Positions 9,139-18,669 of a stretch of 64,000 nt of DNA are shown here, piece by piece. The position numbers were made by a program, and so were the translations under genes. The notes beneath the pieces are model-generated. The model made no database searches, was not told the DNA's origin, and saw only the letters and a program-made list of their open reading frames with translations. Every line of letters begins with the position of its first letter. The first letter of the stretch is position 1. The stretch lies in the NCBI GenBank assembly GCA_964394665.1, contig CAYMYN010000015.1, forward strand, positions 1 through 64,000. Direction: 5' to 3'. Source of the stretch: CAYMYN01 sp964394665. Its GTDB lineage: Bacteria > Planctomycetota > UBA1135 > GCA-002686595.

Positions 9139-10161
9139 TCAGGCGTCCTCGAAGAGACGCTCCTGGCGTGCTCCCCGCGCGGTCTCCTCCTCGCCGAACG
9201 CCTCGTCGCCGCTCTCCAGACCCAGGCGCCGGCAGTGCACGCGGAAGAGGTCCGCGACCGCTCGCCAGCGGGGACCCTCGCCCCGGAAGCGGGCGCCGAA
9301 GCGCGGGTCGTAGAGCCGTCCGCCGTGGGCTTCGCGCAGGGCGGAGAGCACCTTCGCGGCGCGCTCGGGGTAGGCCTCCTCCAGGCGCTCGCGAAAGATG
9401 GTCTCGACCTCGGAGGGCAGGCGCAGGAGACCGAGGAAGGCGCGCCGCGCGCCGGCCCGCGCCGCGGCCTCGAGGATGCGCGGCACGTCCGGCTCGCCCA
9501 GGCCCGGCACGAGGGGTGCGATCACGACCCCCGTCGGGACGCCCGCCCGCGAGAGGGCCGCGAGCGCTTCGAAGCGCTTGGCGGGTGGGGGAGCGAAGGG
9601 TTCGAGCAGGGCCGCGGCGCGCGGATCGGCGAAGGGCACGCTCAGGTACACGCTCGCGCCCGGCCCGCGGGCGAGCCGGGCCAAGAGGTCCGCGTCGCGA
9701 CGTACGAGGGCGCCCTTGGTGATGATGCCGACCGGGTTGCCGCGCGCCAGCGCGACCTCCAGGCAGCGGCGGGTCAGGCCGTAGGAGGCCTCGATCGGCT
9801 GATAGCAGTCGGTCACGCCCGAGAAGGCGATGCGCTGGCCGCGCAGGGCGGGGCGGGCGAGCTCGAGCGCGAGCAGCTCCGGCGCGTTGGTCTTGACCAC
9901 GATGCGCCGCTCGAAGTCCGTGCCCGCGCCCCAGCCCAGGTACTGGTGCGTCGGGCGCGCGTAGCAGTAGGCGCAGCCGTGGAAGCACCCGCGATAGGGG
10001 TTGACCGAGTAGGTGAAGGGAACGTCGGGGCTCTCGTTCTCGGAGAGGATGCTGCGGGCCTCCTCCTCGAAGACCTCGAGGCGCGCGGGCGGCGGCTCGC
10101 CGAGCCAATCGACGTGGGTCGTGCTCCAGGGATTGGGCGGGTTCGAGACGGGCCTCGGCAC
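9139..10161 (-). CDS. Radical SAM protein, PA0069/Rv2578c-like family
   Basis: 340 residues from GTG 10161. The 4Fe-4S/SAM motif is C59-x3-C63-x2-C66 (CFHGCAYCYAR). The N-terminus (SNPPNPWSTTHVDW), SVNPYRGCFHGC and the later ITKGALVRRD resemble the uncharacterised family that includes PA0069 and is distantly related to spore photoproduct lyase. The substrate is unknown. The frame stays open far upstream but runs antisense to xdhC, so the start is placed in the short divergent gap, which also leaves room for an xdhC promoter. Cytosolic, oxygen-sensitive chemistry is expected. Confidence 0.87.
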   Translation of the reverse strand: MPRPVSNPPNPWSTTHVDWLGEPPPARLEVFEEEARSILSENESPDVPFTYSVNPYRGCFHGCAYCYARPTHQYLGWGAGTDFERRIVVKTNAPELLALELARPALRGQRIAFSGVTDCYQPIEASYGLTRRCLEVALARGNPVGIITKGALVRRDADLLARLARGPGASVYLSVPFADPRAAALLEPFAPPPAKRFEALAALSRAGVPTGVVIAPLVPGLGEPDVPRILEAAARAGARRAFLGLLRLPSEVETIFRERLEEAYPERAAKVLSALREAHGGRLYDPRFGARFRGEGPRWRAVADLFRVHCRRLGLESGDEAFGEEETARGARQERLFEDA

Positions 10162-10215
10162 GGGTCCGATTGTAGGGGCTTGCGTCGGTCGGGTGTCGCC
10201 GCGTCGGACCGGGGC

Positions 10216-10221
10216 TAGGAT
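10216..10221 (+). promoter_or_regulatory. -10 box before xdhC
   Basis: TAGGAT in the context GGCTAGGAT, 9 nt before the GTG at 10231 and 12 nt before the ATG at 10234. Part of the recurrent GCTAnnnT pattern; no clear -35. Confidence 0.4.
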
Positions 10222-10233
10222 GGTCGCCCGGTG

Positions 10234-11040
10234 ATGAGCGGCGGCGGCAGTTGGATCGAGGCCCTGGACCAGCATCGGCGCGCGGGCAGACCGTGCGCGA
10301 TGGTGGTCGTCGTCGGCGTGCGCGGCAGCGCGCCGCGGGAGAGCGGGGCGCGCATGCTCGTCGCGGGCGGGCGCATCGTGTGGGGCACCATCGGCGGGGG
10401 CAACCTCGAGCACCTGGCGCTGGCGCGCGCGGGCGAGCTGCTCGCCGCCGGCGGCGCGCGGGCCGAGAGCGCCGAGTTCCCCCTGGGCGAGCGCGCCGGC
10501 CAGTGTTGTGGGGGCGAGGTCACGCTCTTCTTCGAGACCTTCCCCTGGCTGCGTCGGCGCGTGGTCGTGTTCGGCGCCGGGCACGTGGCGCAGGCGCTCG
10601 GCGGACTCGCGCCCTGGCTCGACGCCGACCTGGTGCTCATCGACCCACGCGCCGCCGCGGAGCTGCACCCCACGCCGCCGAGCGAGCGCCCCTACGAGTT
10701 GCTCCTCGTCGACGCGCCCGAAGCGGAGGTCGAGGCCCTGCCCTCCGACGCCCTCGTGGTCGTCATGACCCACGACCACGCCCTCGACGAGGAGATCGTG
10801 GAGCGCGCTCTGCGGCGCGGCGTGTTCCCGTACCTCGGCCTGATCGGATCCGAGCGCAAGTGGGCGCGTTTCCGCCGTCGCTTGGCCGCGCGCGGGTTGA
10901 CCGAGGCCGAGCTCGACCGCGTGCGCTGCCCGATCGGGCTCGTGCGCGGCTCCAAGGCACCGCATGCGATCGCGCTGTCGGTGGCCGCCGAGCTCGCGTC
11001 GGTGATCGCGGGCCTGGGCGCGGCGGCCGCGGCGCGCTGA
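10234..11040 (+). CDS. xdhC: XdhC-family molybdenum-enzyme accessory protein
   Basis: Family members bind molybdenum cofactor, promote its sulfuration and insert it into xanthine dehydrogenase-type enzymes. Seen: an N-terminal XdhC/CoxI domain (AMVVVVGVRGSAPRESGARM, GTIGGGNLE), the AGQCCGGEV motif, and a C-terminal Rossmann domain beginning VVVFGAGHVAQAL. VVVMTHDHALDEEI and YLGLIGSERK(W)ARF are strong family signatures. 268 residues from ATG; GTG 10231 immediately before it is equally possible. No molybdo-hydroxylase subunits lie nearby, so the client enzyme is encoded elsewhere. Confidence 0.93.
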   Translation: MSGGGSWIEALDQHRRAGRPCAMVVVVGVRGSAPRESGARMLVAGGRIVWGTIGGGNLEHLALARAGELLAAGGARAESAEFPLGERAGQCCGGEVTLFFETFPWLRRRVVVFGAGHVAQALGGLAPWLDADLVLIDPRAAAELHPTPPSERPYELLLVDAPEAEVEALPSDALVVVMTHDHALDEEIVERALRRGVFPYLGLIGSERKWARFRRRLAARGLTEAELDRVRCPIGLVRGSKAPHAIALSVAAELASVIAGLGAAAAAR

Positions 11041-11137
11041 TCGTCCCGGCGGGAGGCGTCGGCCGGGCGCTCGGCAGCGACTCGGCGATCGGCTCCGCGA
11101 TCGGCTCGGGCCAGCCGGCCGGCGGCGGCGTCCCGCG

Positions 11138-11228
11138 CGACCCACGGGGCCCCTCCCCCACCCGCACGCCGACCGTAGGTCGGACCGCACCGCGCGCGAA
11201 CGGTTGCGTTCGGGCTCTGCAAAACTCG
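11138..11228. repeat. Intergenic structured repeat, copy 1
   Basis: The first 37 bp (11138-11174) are identical to 14084-14120. Similarity then continues less perfectly for about 54 bp. Two small hairpins are kept in both copies: CCGACC/GGTCGG (11169-11183) and CGAACG-GTTG-CGTTCG (around 11198-11213). The copy lies between the convergent xdhC and yceH genes. Confidence 0.65.
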
Positions 11229-11297
11229 CGCAAACGCGCGCTCCGTCGCACTAGGCCGCGCGGGGAGCGGGTCGAGGGCCGGCGCCGGAGGGCCGGT

Positions 11298-12005
11298 TCA
11301 GCGCGCCGGGCTCTCCGTGTCCCCGTCCTCGAGCGACTCGCCCAGCCGCTCGGCGAGCTTCGCGAGCCGCCGCTCGAGGCGTTGCACTCGGCCTTCGAGC
11401 TCGCCCATCCGATCGCCGCCCGCCGTGCCGCGCTCGCGCGGCGCGGAAGCCGGGGAGGGCGCGGCAGCGTGGCCCTCGATCGGATGCGCGTCGGGGGCGA
11501 GGGTCTGGGCGAAGCGCTCCACGCGTGAGCCGGACCCGGCGGGGATGCGTCGAACCAGGCCGCGGCGCAGGAGCGGATCGAGGGCGCTCTGGAGTTCCTC
11601 GAGGTTCGCGACCTGGGTCATGCGTGAGGCGCGCGTGCGCAACTCGCCCGGGGCCTGGGGACCGCGCAGAAGGAGTTCGGCCAGGAGCGCCAGCTCGATC
11701 GGCCGCAGGTCGAGGCGCTCGGCGGCGTTGTGGCGGTACTTCTCGACCCGGCTGCCGACCGGCAACACACGGCCGACCAGCCCGTGGATCGTGAGCTTGT
11801 CGAGCACGATCCCGACTTCGTGGTCGGAGAGCGCCATCTCGGGGCTGCGGTTCGACTTCTGATTGCAGCCCAGGGTGACGGCGTTGCGCGTCAGCGGGTA
11901 CTGGTCGGGGGTCGTCTGTTGTTTCTCGATCAGGACGCCGAGCACCCGCGCCTCGTGGGGGTCGAGGTCGAAGCGCGCGGGGGGGACGGGCTCGCCGGCG
12001 GTCAT
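11298..12005 (-). CDS. YceH-like protein (DUF480)
   Basis: 235 residues. The conserved UPF0502/DUF480 core is clear: LDPHEARVLGVLIEKQQTTPDQYPLT, NAVTLGCNQKSNR, then a second winged-helix-like half with LLAELLLRGPQAPGELRTRASRM. The C-terminal 60 residues hold a disordered Pro/Ala stretch and a coiled coil (GELEGRVQRLERRLAKLAERLGE written in pieces: GELEGRVQRL, ERRLAKLAERL). The cellular role of the family is not established; its tandem winged-helix fold suggests nucleic-acid or protein binding. ATG 12005 is preferred to the upstream ATG because the preceding 12 residues are unlike the family. Confidence 0.88.
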   Translation of the reverse strand: MTAGEPVPPARFDLDPHEARVLGVLIEKQQTTPDQYPLTRNAVTLGCNQKSNRSPEMALSDHEVGIVLDKLTIHGLVGRVLPVGSRVEKYRHNAAERLDLRPIELALLAELLLRGPQAPGELRTRASRMTQVANLEELQSALDPLLRRGLVRRIPAGSGSRVERFAQTLAPDAHPIEGHAAAPSPASAPRERGTAGGDRMGELEGRVQRLERRLAKLAERLGESLEDGDTESPAR

Positions 12006-12048
12006 GGGTCGCGCCTCAGAGTGTGAGGAGAATTCGAGCACTCTCGGT

Positions 12049-12068
12049 ACGGCCGGCTTGCCGGCCGT
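12049..12068 (-). terminator. Hairpin downstream of etfA
   Basis: Perfect palindrome ACGGCCGGC-TT-GCCGGCCGT, 79 nt after the etfA stop. It also lies 44 nt upstream of the yceH start, so it could terminate etfBA transcription or lie in the yceH upstream region. Confidence 0.35.
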
Positions 12069-12146
12069 CCAAGAGGTGTTCTGAGAGGCCGTCTGAAGGG
12101 TCTGCTCTGGGTCCGCTTCGGGTTCGTTCGAGTCTCTCTCGCCCTT

Positions 12147-13103
12147 TCAGTTGGCGGCTTTCAGCTTGCGCACGGCGTCCGTGAGGACCGGGAGGATCTC
12201 GAGCGCATCGCCCACCAGGCCGTAGTCGGCGACCTTGAAGATCGGCGCGTCGGCGTCCTTGTTGATCGCGACGATGACGCGCGAGGTGCGCATGCCGGCC
12301 AGGTGCTGGATCGCGCCGCTGATGCCGACGGCGAAGTAGAGCTGCGAGGAGACGGTCTTGCCGGTCTGGCCGACCTGCTCGGCGTGTGGGCGCCAGCCGG
12401 CGTCCACCACCGCGCGACTCGCGCCGACCGCGGCGTCGCCGAAGGCGGCGGCCAGCTCCTCGAGCAAGCGGAAGTTCTCGGCCTCCTTGAGCCCGCGGCC
12501 GCCGGCCACGACGACCGGAGCCTCTTTCACGTCGAGCTTGCCGCCGGTCTTGGGTGCGAGGTCGACGACCTGCGCCTTGCCGCCGCCCGCGCTGGCCTGC
12601 GTGACGACCTCGGTCGTCGCGTTCGCCTCGACCGGCTTGAAGACGTTGGGGCGCAGCGTGGCGCACAGCACCGACGCGGCGGTGGTCAGCTCGGCCAGGG
12701 CCTTGCCCGCCAACCACGGCCGGCGCACCACGAGCGCGTCCCCGGCGGCGCTGAGCTCGATGCAGTCGCTGAAGAGCACCGAATCGAGGTGCGCGGCGAC
12801 GCGCGGGGCGAGGTCCTTGCCCGTGCTGCTCGCGGCGCACAGGAACGCGCCCGCGGCCTGGTCCCGCACCGTCTGCGCGAGGTCGCGTGCCAGGCGGTCC
12901 GGGCTGTAGGGACCCTCGCCAGCGATGTGCACGGCCTTCGAGGCACCTGCGCGGCCGAGGGTCGGGGCGAGCTCGGACGCGCCCGGTCCATACAGGGCGG
13001 CGATCACGGCGCGACCGGTCGAGTGAGCGGCGCCCAGGGCTTCGAGGCTGCCGCGGCGCACGTTGCCGCCCGAGTGCTCGACGAAGACGACGATGGAGGG
13101 CAT
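12147..13103 (-). CDS. etfA: Electron transfer flavoprotein alpha subunit
   Basis: FAD-binding subunit of the soluble ETF heterodimer, which carries electrons from acyl-CoA and other dehydrogenases to the membrane quinone pool. 318 residues, normal length. The N-terminal half has the ETF fold; the C-terminal FAD domain shows VVAGGRGLKEAENF, GQTGKTVSSQLYFAVGISGA, the IQHLAGMRTSRVIVAINKD block and DYGLVGDALEILP. It follows etfB with a 52-nt gap containing a tandem duplication. No electron-bifurcation features were looked for beyond these motifs. Confidence 0.96.
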   Translation of the reverse strand: MPSIVVFVEHSGGNVRRGSLEALGAAHSTGRAVIAALYGPGASELAPTLGRAGASKAVHIAGEGPYSPDRLARDLAQTVRDQAAGAFLCAASSTGKDLAPRVAAHLDSVLFSDCIELSAAGDALVVRRPWLAGKALAELTTAASVLCATLRPNVFKPVEANATTEVVTQASAGGGKAQVVDLAPKTGGKLDVKEAPVVVAGGRGLKEAENFRLLEELAAAFGDAAVGASRAVVDAGWRPHAEQVGQTGKTVSSQLYFAVGISGAIQHLAGMRTSRVIVAINKDADAPIFKVADYGLVGDALEILPVLTDAVRKLKAAN

Positions 13104-13121
13104 CTGGGATCAGGCTCCGTG

Positions 13122-13169
13122 GAACGGTGGGTCAGAGGGCACCGGGAACGGTGGATCAGAGGGCGCCGG
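13122..13169. repeat. 24-bp tandem duplication at the etfB stop codon
   Basis: Two adjacent 24-bp units, 13122-13145 and 13146-13169, differ at only two positions (g/a and a/g). The downstream-most unit of etfB contains its TGA stop (13156-13158), and the second unit lies in the etfB-etfA gap. Confidence 0.75.
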
Positions 13170-13908
13170 CCTCGTTGCGCAGCGCGTCGAGCAGGGCGGG
13201 GACGGCGCCCGGCCCCTCGCCGACGATGCGGCCTGCCTTGCGCTCGGGCGGGGGCGTCAAGGCACGCACCTGGGCCTGGTTCTCGACGACCTGGGCGGGC
13301 TCCTCGTCGAGCGGCTTCTTCTTCGCCGCCATGATGCCCTTGAGGCCGGCGTAGCGCGGCTCGTTGAGACCCTTGTTGCAGGTCACGACCGCGGGCAGGG
13401 ACAGTTCCAGGGTCTCGAGCGCGTACTCGGTCTCGCGCTTGGCGACCACCTTGCCGGCCTGGACGTCGAGCTCGACGACGTCGGTGGCGCAGGCCCAGTC
13501 GAGGTAGGTGGCGACCATCGGGCCCACCGCGGCGTTGTCGCGGTCCGTCGCGACGCGGCCCATGAAGACCAGGTCGGCGCCCAGGTCCTGGATCTTCGTC
13601 GCCAGGGCCTTGGCGGTCGCGCGGCAGTCGCGTGTCCCCCAGCTCTCGTCGACCAGGATCACGCCGGCGTCGGCACCCTTGGCGATGGCCTCCCGCACCT
13701 CCTTGGAGGCGTCCTTCGGGCCCAGGCAGAGGATCGTCACCTCGCCGCCGTGTTGCTCCTTGGTGCGGATCGCCTGCTCGACGGCGATCTCGTCGTAGAA
13801 GGAGGTCATGTACTGGAAGCCGGCGGCGTCGAGGGACTTGCCGTCCCCGGCGATCTTGGCCTGGGCCTCGGTCGTCGGAACGCGTTTGATGCAGGCGACG
13901 ATCTTCAT
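13156..13908 (-). CDS. etfB: Electron transfer flavoprotein beta subunit
   Basis: AMP-binding partner of EtfA. 250 residues from ATG 13908 (MKIVACIKRVPTTEAQAKI), exactly where the family begins; the open frame upstream is ignored. Signatures: QYMTSFYDEIAVEQAIR, ADAGVILVDESWGTRD, DLVFMGRVATDRDNAAVGPMVA (given here only as two motifs, DLVFMGR and DNAAVGP) and the recognition-loop region LPAVVTCNKGLNEPRYAGL. It is first in the etfB-etfA operon. A promoter with an 18-nt spacer lies about 120 nt upstream. A 24-bp tandem repeat spans its stop codon. Confidence 0.96.
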   Translation of the reverse strand: MKIVACIKRVPTTEAQAKIAGDGKSLDAAGFQYMTSFYDEIAVEQAIRTKEQHGGEVTILCLGPKDASKEVREAIAKGADAGVILVDESWGTRDCRATAKALATKIQDLGADLVFMGRVATDRDNAAVGPMVATYLDWACATDVVELDVQAGKVVAKRETEYALETLELSLPAVVTCNKGLNEPRYAGLKGIMAAKKKPLDEEPAQVVENQAQVRALTPPPERKAGRIVGEGPGAVPALLDALRNEAGAL

Positions 13909-14030
13909 GGCGGAGGAGGCTGCGGGGCGGAGGGGCTGCGCCGCGAGCGAGGCTCGGCGGGCGCGGGGCCGGGGGGGCGACGTGGCCGGGGGGCGACGCC
14001 GCCGGGCCTGGGGCGACCAAACGGGCGAAG

Positions 14031-14060
14031 AGGGTAGCCTCCGGCGCGGGGCGGCGACAA
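14031..14060 (-). promoter_or_regulatory. Promoter of etfBA
   Basis: On the minus strand TTGTCG (14060-14055), an 18-nt spacer and TACCCT (14036-14031). The leader to etfB would be about 115 nt. Confidence 0.5.
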
Positions 14061-14083
14061 CCCGCGGGCCCGCCGCAGCCCTT

Positions 14084-14174
14084 CGACCCACGGGGCCCCT
14101 CCCCCACCCGCACGCCGACCTGTTCGGCTGACCGGACTGGCGAGCGATGGTTGCGTTCGAACTCGGCAAGACCT
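14084..14174. repeat. Intergenic structured repeat, copy 2
   Basis: Identical to copy 1 over 37 bp (14084-14120). Beyond that, base changes keep the pairing: GCCGA/TCGGC (14114-14118, 14124-14128) and a CGAGCG/CGTTCG stem with one G-U pair. Both copies have the same orientation relative to the plus strand. Confidence 0.65.
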
Positions 14175-14247
14175 CGAGCGCCGCTCGCCCGCGGCGCGAC
14201 CGGTCGCCGCAGCGGGTCGTCGCCGCGGGGAGCCGCGGTCCGGACCG

Positions 14248-15054
14248 TCAACGCTCCTCGAAGAGCGCGTCCTCCTCGGCCGCCGTCACGCCCTGGACGA
14301 GCGGGCTGTCGAAGCTGTCGCCCAGGTACACCTCGCGCACGCGCTGGTCGTTCACGAGTTCCGCGGCCGATCCTTCGCGCAGGATCTTGCCCTGGTGGAT
14401 GATGTACGCGCGATCGGTGAGCTGCAGCGTCTCGCGCACGTTGTGGTCGGTGATCAGGATGCCGATGTCGCGCTCGCGGAGCTGGCGCACCAGGCCCTGG
14501 ATCTCCTGCACGTTGATCGGGTCGACGCCGGCGAACGGTTCGTCGAGCAGCAACACCTTGGGGCGCGTGGCGAGGGCGCGGGAGAGCTCGAGGCGCCGGC
14601 GCTCGCCGCCCGAGAGCGTGTCGGCCAGGTTCTCGGCGAGGTGCGAGAGCTCGAGATCGGCGAGCAGCCGGTCGGCCTCGCGACGCCGCTCGGCGCGCGA
14701 GAACGGCATCGTCTCGAGCACCGCGATCAGGTTGTCGCGCACCGACATGCGGCGGAAGATGCTCGGCTCCTGGGGCAGGTAACCCATGCCCAGCCGCGCC
14801 CGCCGGAACATGGGCAGGTGCGCGCAGTCGCGCCCGACCACGCTGACCGAGCCGGCGTCCGGGCGCACCAGGCCGACGGTCATGCGGAAGCTGGTGGTCT
14901 TGCCGGCGCCGTTCGGGCCCAGCAGTCCGACGATCTCGCCCGCGCAGACGTGGAACGCGACCCCGTCCACCACGCGTCGGCGACGGTAGGCCTTCACGAG
15001 CCCGACCGACTCGAGCAGCACCGCCCCGTGCTCCAACTTCGGCTCCGCGCTCAC
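14248..15054 (-). CDS. lptB: LPS export ABC transporter ATP-binding protein LptB
   Basis: Cytoplasmic ATPase that powers lipopolysaccharide transport with LptF/LptG. 268 residues. Walker A GPNGAGKTT, Q-loop in YLPQEPSIFRR, signature TLSGGERRRLELSRALA, Walker B LLLDEPFAGVDPI and H-loop ITDHNVRETL all match LptB closely, notably the VDPINVQEIQ and DHNVRETL wording. The start is GTG at 15054. The C-terminal 25 residues extend past the usual end. No lptA/C/F/G genes are nearby. This supports an LPS-type outer membrane. Confidence 0.94.
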   Translation of the reverse strand: MSAEPKLEHGAVLLESVGLVKAYRRRRVVDGVAFHVCAGEIVGLLGPNGAGKTTSFRMTVGLVRPDAGSVSVVGRDCAHLPMFRRARLGMGYLPQEPSIFRRMSVRDNLIAVLETMPFSRAERRREADRLLADLELSHLAENLADTLSGGERRRLELSRALATRPKVLLLDEPFAGVDPINVQEIQGLVRQLRERDIGILITDHNVRETLQLTDRAYIIHQGKILREGSAAELVNDQRVREVYLGDSFDSPLVQGVTAAEEDALFEER

Positions 15055-15403
15055 CGCGATCCCGCTCCGGGCCGCACCGGGGCGGCCATCGCTCGGATGG
15101 GAGCCACCCGGCGTGTGGGGGAAGTGTGGAGAACCCGCCGGCGCCCGCAGGCGCCGCCTCGGCGGAGGCCCTGCGACGGGGCGCGGCGACCGCTCGGAGC
15201 GGCGGTCCGGGCCGTCCCACGGGTGGGGCGGACCCGGCCCCGCGCGGGTTCGGATGGCCCCGGGAGGTCCCGGCGGGGGCCAGTTGAGGGCGAGATGAAG
15301 GACCTGTCAGGCTCGGCGCCGGGCGCGCGGACGCGGCGCGCGCGCTCCGACGCGCGGCGGGGAGACGTGGGGAAACGTGTGGAGAACCGGATCGCGGGGG
15401 GGC
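15055..15403. other. Intergenic region between lepB and lptB
   Basis: 349 bp without a credible ORF. It holds a perfect GGCGCC-CGCA-GGCGCC hairpin (15140-15155). Two near-identical segments around GTGTGGAGAACC, one at about 15114-15137 (TGTGGGGGAAGTGTGGAG context) and one at about 15367-15390, lie some 250 bp apart in the same orientation. No promoter is clear. Confidence 0.5.
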
Positions 15404-16858
15404 TCAACGGATCCAACGCAGGCGCCACAGGCCAAGGTCCCACTTGAGCGGCCAGAACACCAGGACGGCCCGGCCGGTGACGAGGTTGCGGGGCACGAAG
15501 GGGGCGTTCTCGACCGGCGGCTGCGACTTGCCGACCAGGCGCGAGGGGGCGGCCCACAGCTCGCCCCATTCGTCCCGGAACCAGGTCGTGGGGCCGCCGG
15601 GCGTGCCGTGCAGGGTGAAGGGGTTCTTCGTGTGCAGGTTGTTGCCGCGCAGGGGGCCGTCGACTCCGGGCCAGGTGAGGCGCGCCAGGCTCCACTCGCG
15701 GCTGTCGCTCGAGTCCTGGGTGTTGTCCCCGAGCATCACGTAGTGCCCCTCGGGGATGTACCAGCGCGCCATGCGCGAGCTGTGGGTCGTGTAGTAGATG
15801 TCCCGGTAGACCATCGGGTCGCGCAGGTCGGCCAGGGTTACGTCGGCCGCGCTGCCCGGGGCGGCGACCAGCTCGAGCTCGAGGTACGCGCGTTGGTCGA
15901 CGGCGGGCGGCACCTCGAGCGCGCACAGCTCCTTCCCGTTCCACTCGAGGGCCAGGCGGTCGTCGAGGTTGTGGACCGCGATGCGCTCGCGTTTGCCGGC
16001 GCGCAGTCGGCGCGGCTCGGCGGCGGCGTCCTCCTCGGGCGCCGCGCCGTCCGTGGGCACGCCGCCGCTGCGCACGATGCGCGGGCGGGCGTCCGCGTCG
16101 GCGGCCGGACCGGGCAGTTCGAAGCGGTACTCGCGGCCGCCCTCGAAGATCCGCACCACCAGGGCCTGGCAAGCGGCGGTGGCCTCGACGCTGGCGTCGA
16201 AGCGCAGGTCCCCGACCGCGTTCCGCGCGGGGCGGTTGCTCATCAGGTTCTTGCGGATCGCCTGGGGGTAGCCGTCGCGGTAGTCGTCCTCGACGTGCCC
16301 GGTCTCGGGGAAGCGCAGCTTGCCGCCGCCGCGGGCCAGGATGCGCTCGGCCTCGACCTCCCAGGTGCGCGCTCCGCCGCTCGGCGCCCAGCGGTTGCTG
16401 CCGGGGCGCAACGGGGCGAGCGGTTTCCAGTGGTCCGCCTGCACGGGGCCCGGGCGGCGCACGATGCTCCACTCCGACTCGAGGGGCTCGCGCTCGGCCG
16501 GCGCCTCCGAGCGCCACAGGTCGCCGTTCTCGATGCGGAACCACTCCGGGCCGACGCCCGCGATGCGCTTGATGAAGTTCTTGGAGCGATCGAGCGGGTA
16601 CTTGAAGACCGTGACCTCGAAGCGCTGAGGGTCGCGGTAATGGAAGGAGAACTTGTCGACCAGGATGCGGTCGTAGATGCCGGTCTCGTCGTTGCCCATC
16701 AGCGTGGGCTGCATCGACCCGGTCGGGATCTTGTAGGCCTCGACGACGAAGTACTTCAGCATCACGGCCACCACGATGGCCATCGTGATGGCCTCGATGT
16801 TGTCACGCCACGGCCGGCGCGGATGCTTCTTGGCGTCTTGCGTGCTCTTCTTGCCCAC
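15404..16858 (-). CDS. lepB: Signal peptidase I with large insertion
   Basis: Membrane serine protease that removes Sec/Tat signal peptides on the outer face of the inner membrane. One N-terminal transmembrane helix (about residues 22-40) precedes the catalytic S48 (IPTGSMQPT) and general-base K97 (NFIKRIAGVG); GDNTQDSSDSR marks box E far downstream at about residue 375. At 484 residues it is much longer than the usual 250-330 because roughly 200 residues lie between the Lys box and the GDN box. It is last in rph-rdgB-lepA-lepB, 4 nt after lepA. Activity is expected because all catalytic boxes are intact. Confidence 0.94.
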   Translation of the reverse strand: MGKKSTQDAKKHPRRPWRDNIEAITMAIVVAVMLKYFVVEAYKIPTGSMQPTLMGNDETGIYDRILVDKFSFHYRDPQRFEVTVFKYPLDRSKNFIKRIAGVGPEWFRIENGDLWRSEAPAEREPLESEWSIVRRPGPVQADHWKPLAPLRPGSNRWAPSGGARTWEVEAERILARGGGKLRFPETGHVEDDYRDGYPQAIRKNLMSNRPARNAVGDLRFDASVEATAACQALVVRIFEGGREYRFELPGPAADADARPRIVRSGGVPTDGAAPEEDAAAEPRRLRAGKRERIAVHNLDDRLALEWNGKELCALEVPPAVDQRAYLELELVAAPGSAADVTLADLRDPMVYRDIYYTTHSSRMARWYIPEGHYVMLGDNTQDSSDSREWSLARLTWPGVDGPLRGNNLHTKNPFTLHGTPGGPTTWFRDEWGELWAAPSRLVGKSQPPVENAPFVPRNLVTGRAVLVFWPLKWDLGLWRLRWIR

Positions 16859-16862
16859 GGGC

Positions 16863-18662
<1,800 letters not shown>

Positions 18663-18669
18663 GGTGCGG

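Larger units (their letters stand above)
13909..14247. other. etfB upstream region with repeat copy 2
   Basis: 339 bp with no credible gene. It contains the etfBA promoter (14031-14060) and the second copy of the intergenic repeat (14084 onward), which lies between the lptB 3' end and that promoter. Confidence 0.6.

Noticed and set aside
14248..15054. lptB call as a branched-chain amino-acid ABC ATPase (LivF/LivG)
   Set aside because: The wording of the signature, VDPINVQEIQ and ITDHNVRETL is typical of LptB, and no liv permease or binding-protein genes are nearby.
15055..15403. Replication origin in the TGTGGAGAA-containing gap
   Set aside because: Only two DnaA-box-like words with a mismatch, no AT-rich unwinding region and no dnaA/dnaN/gyr genes nearby.
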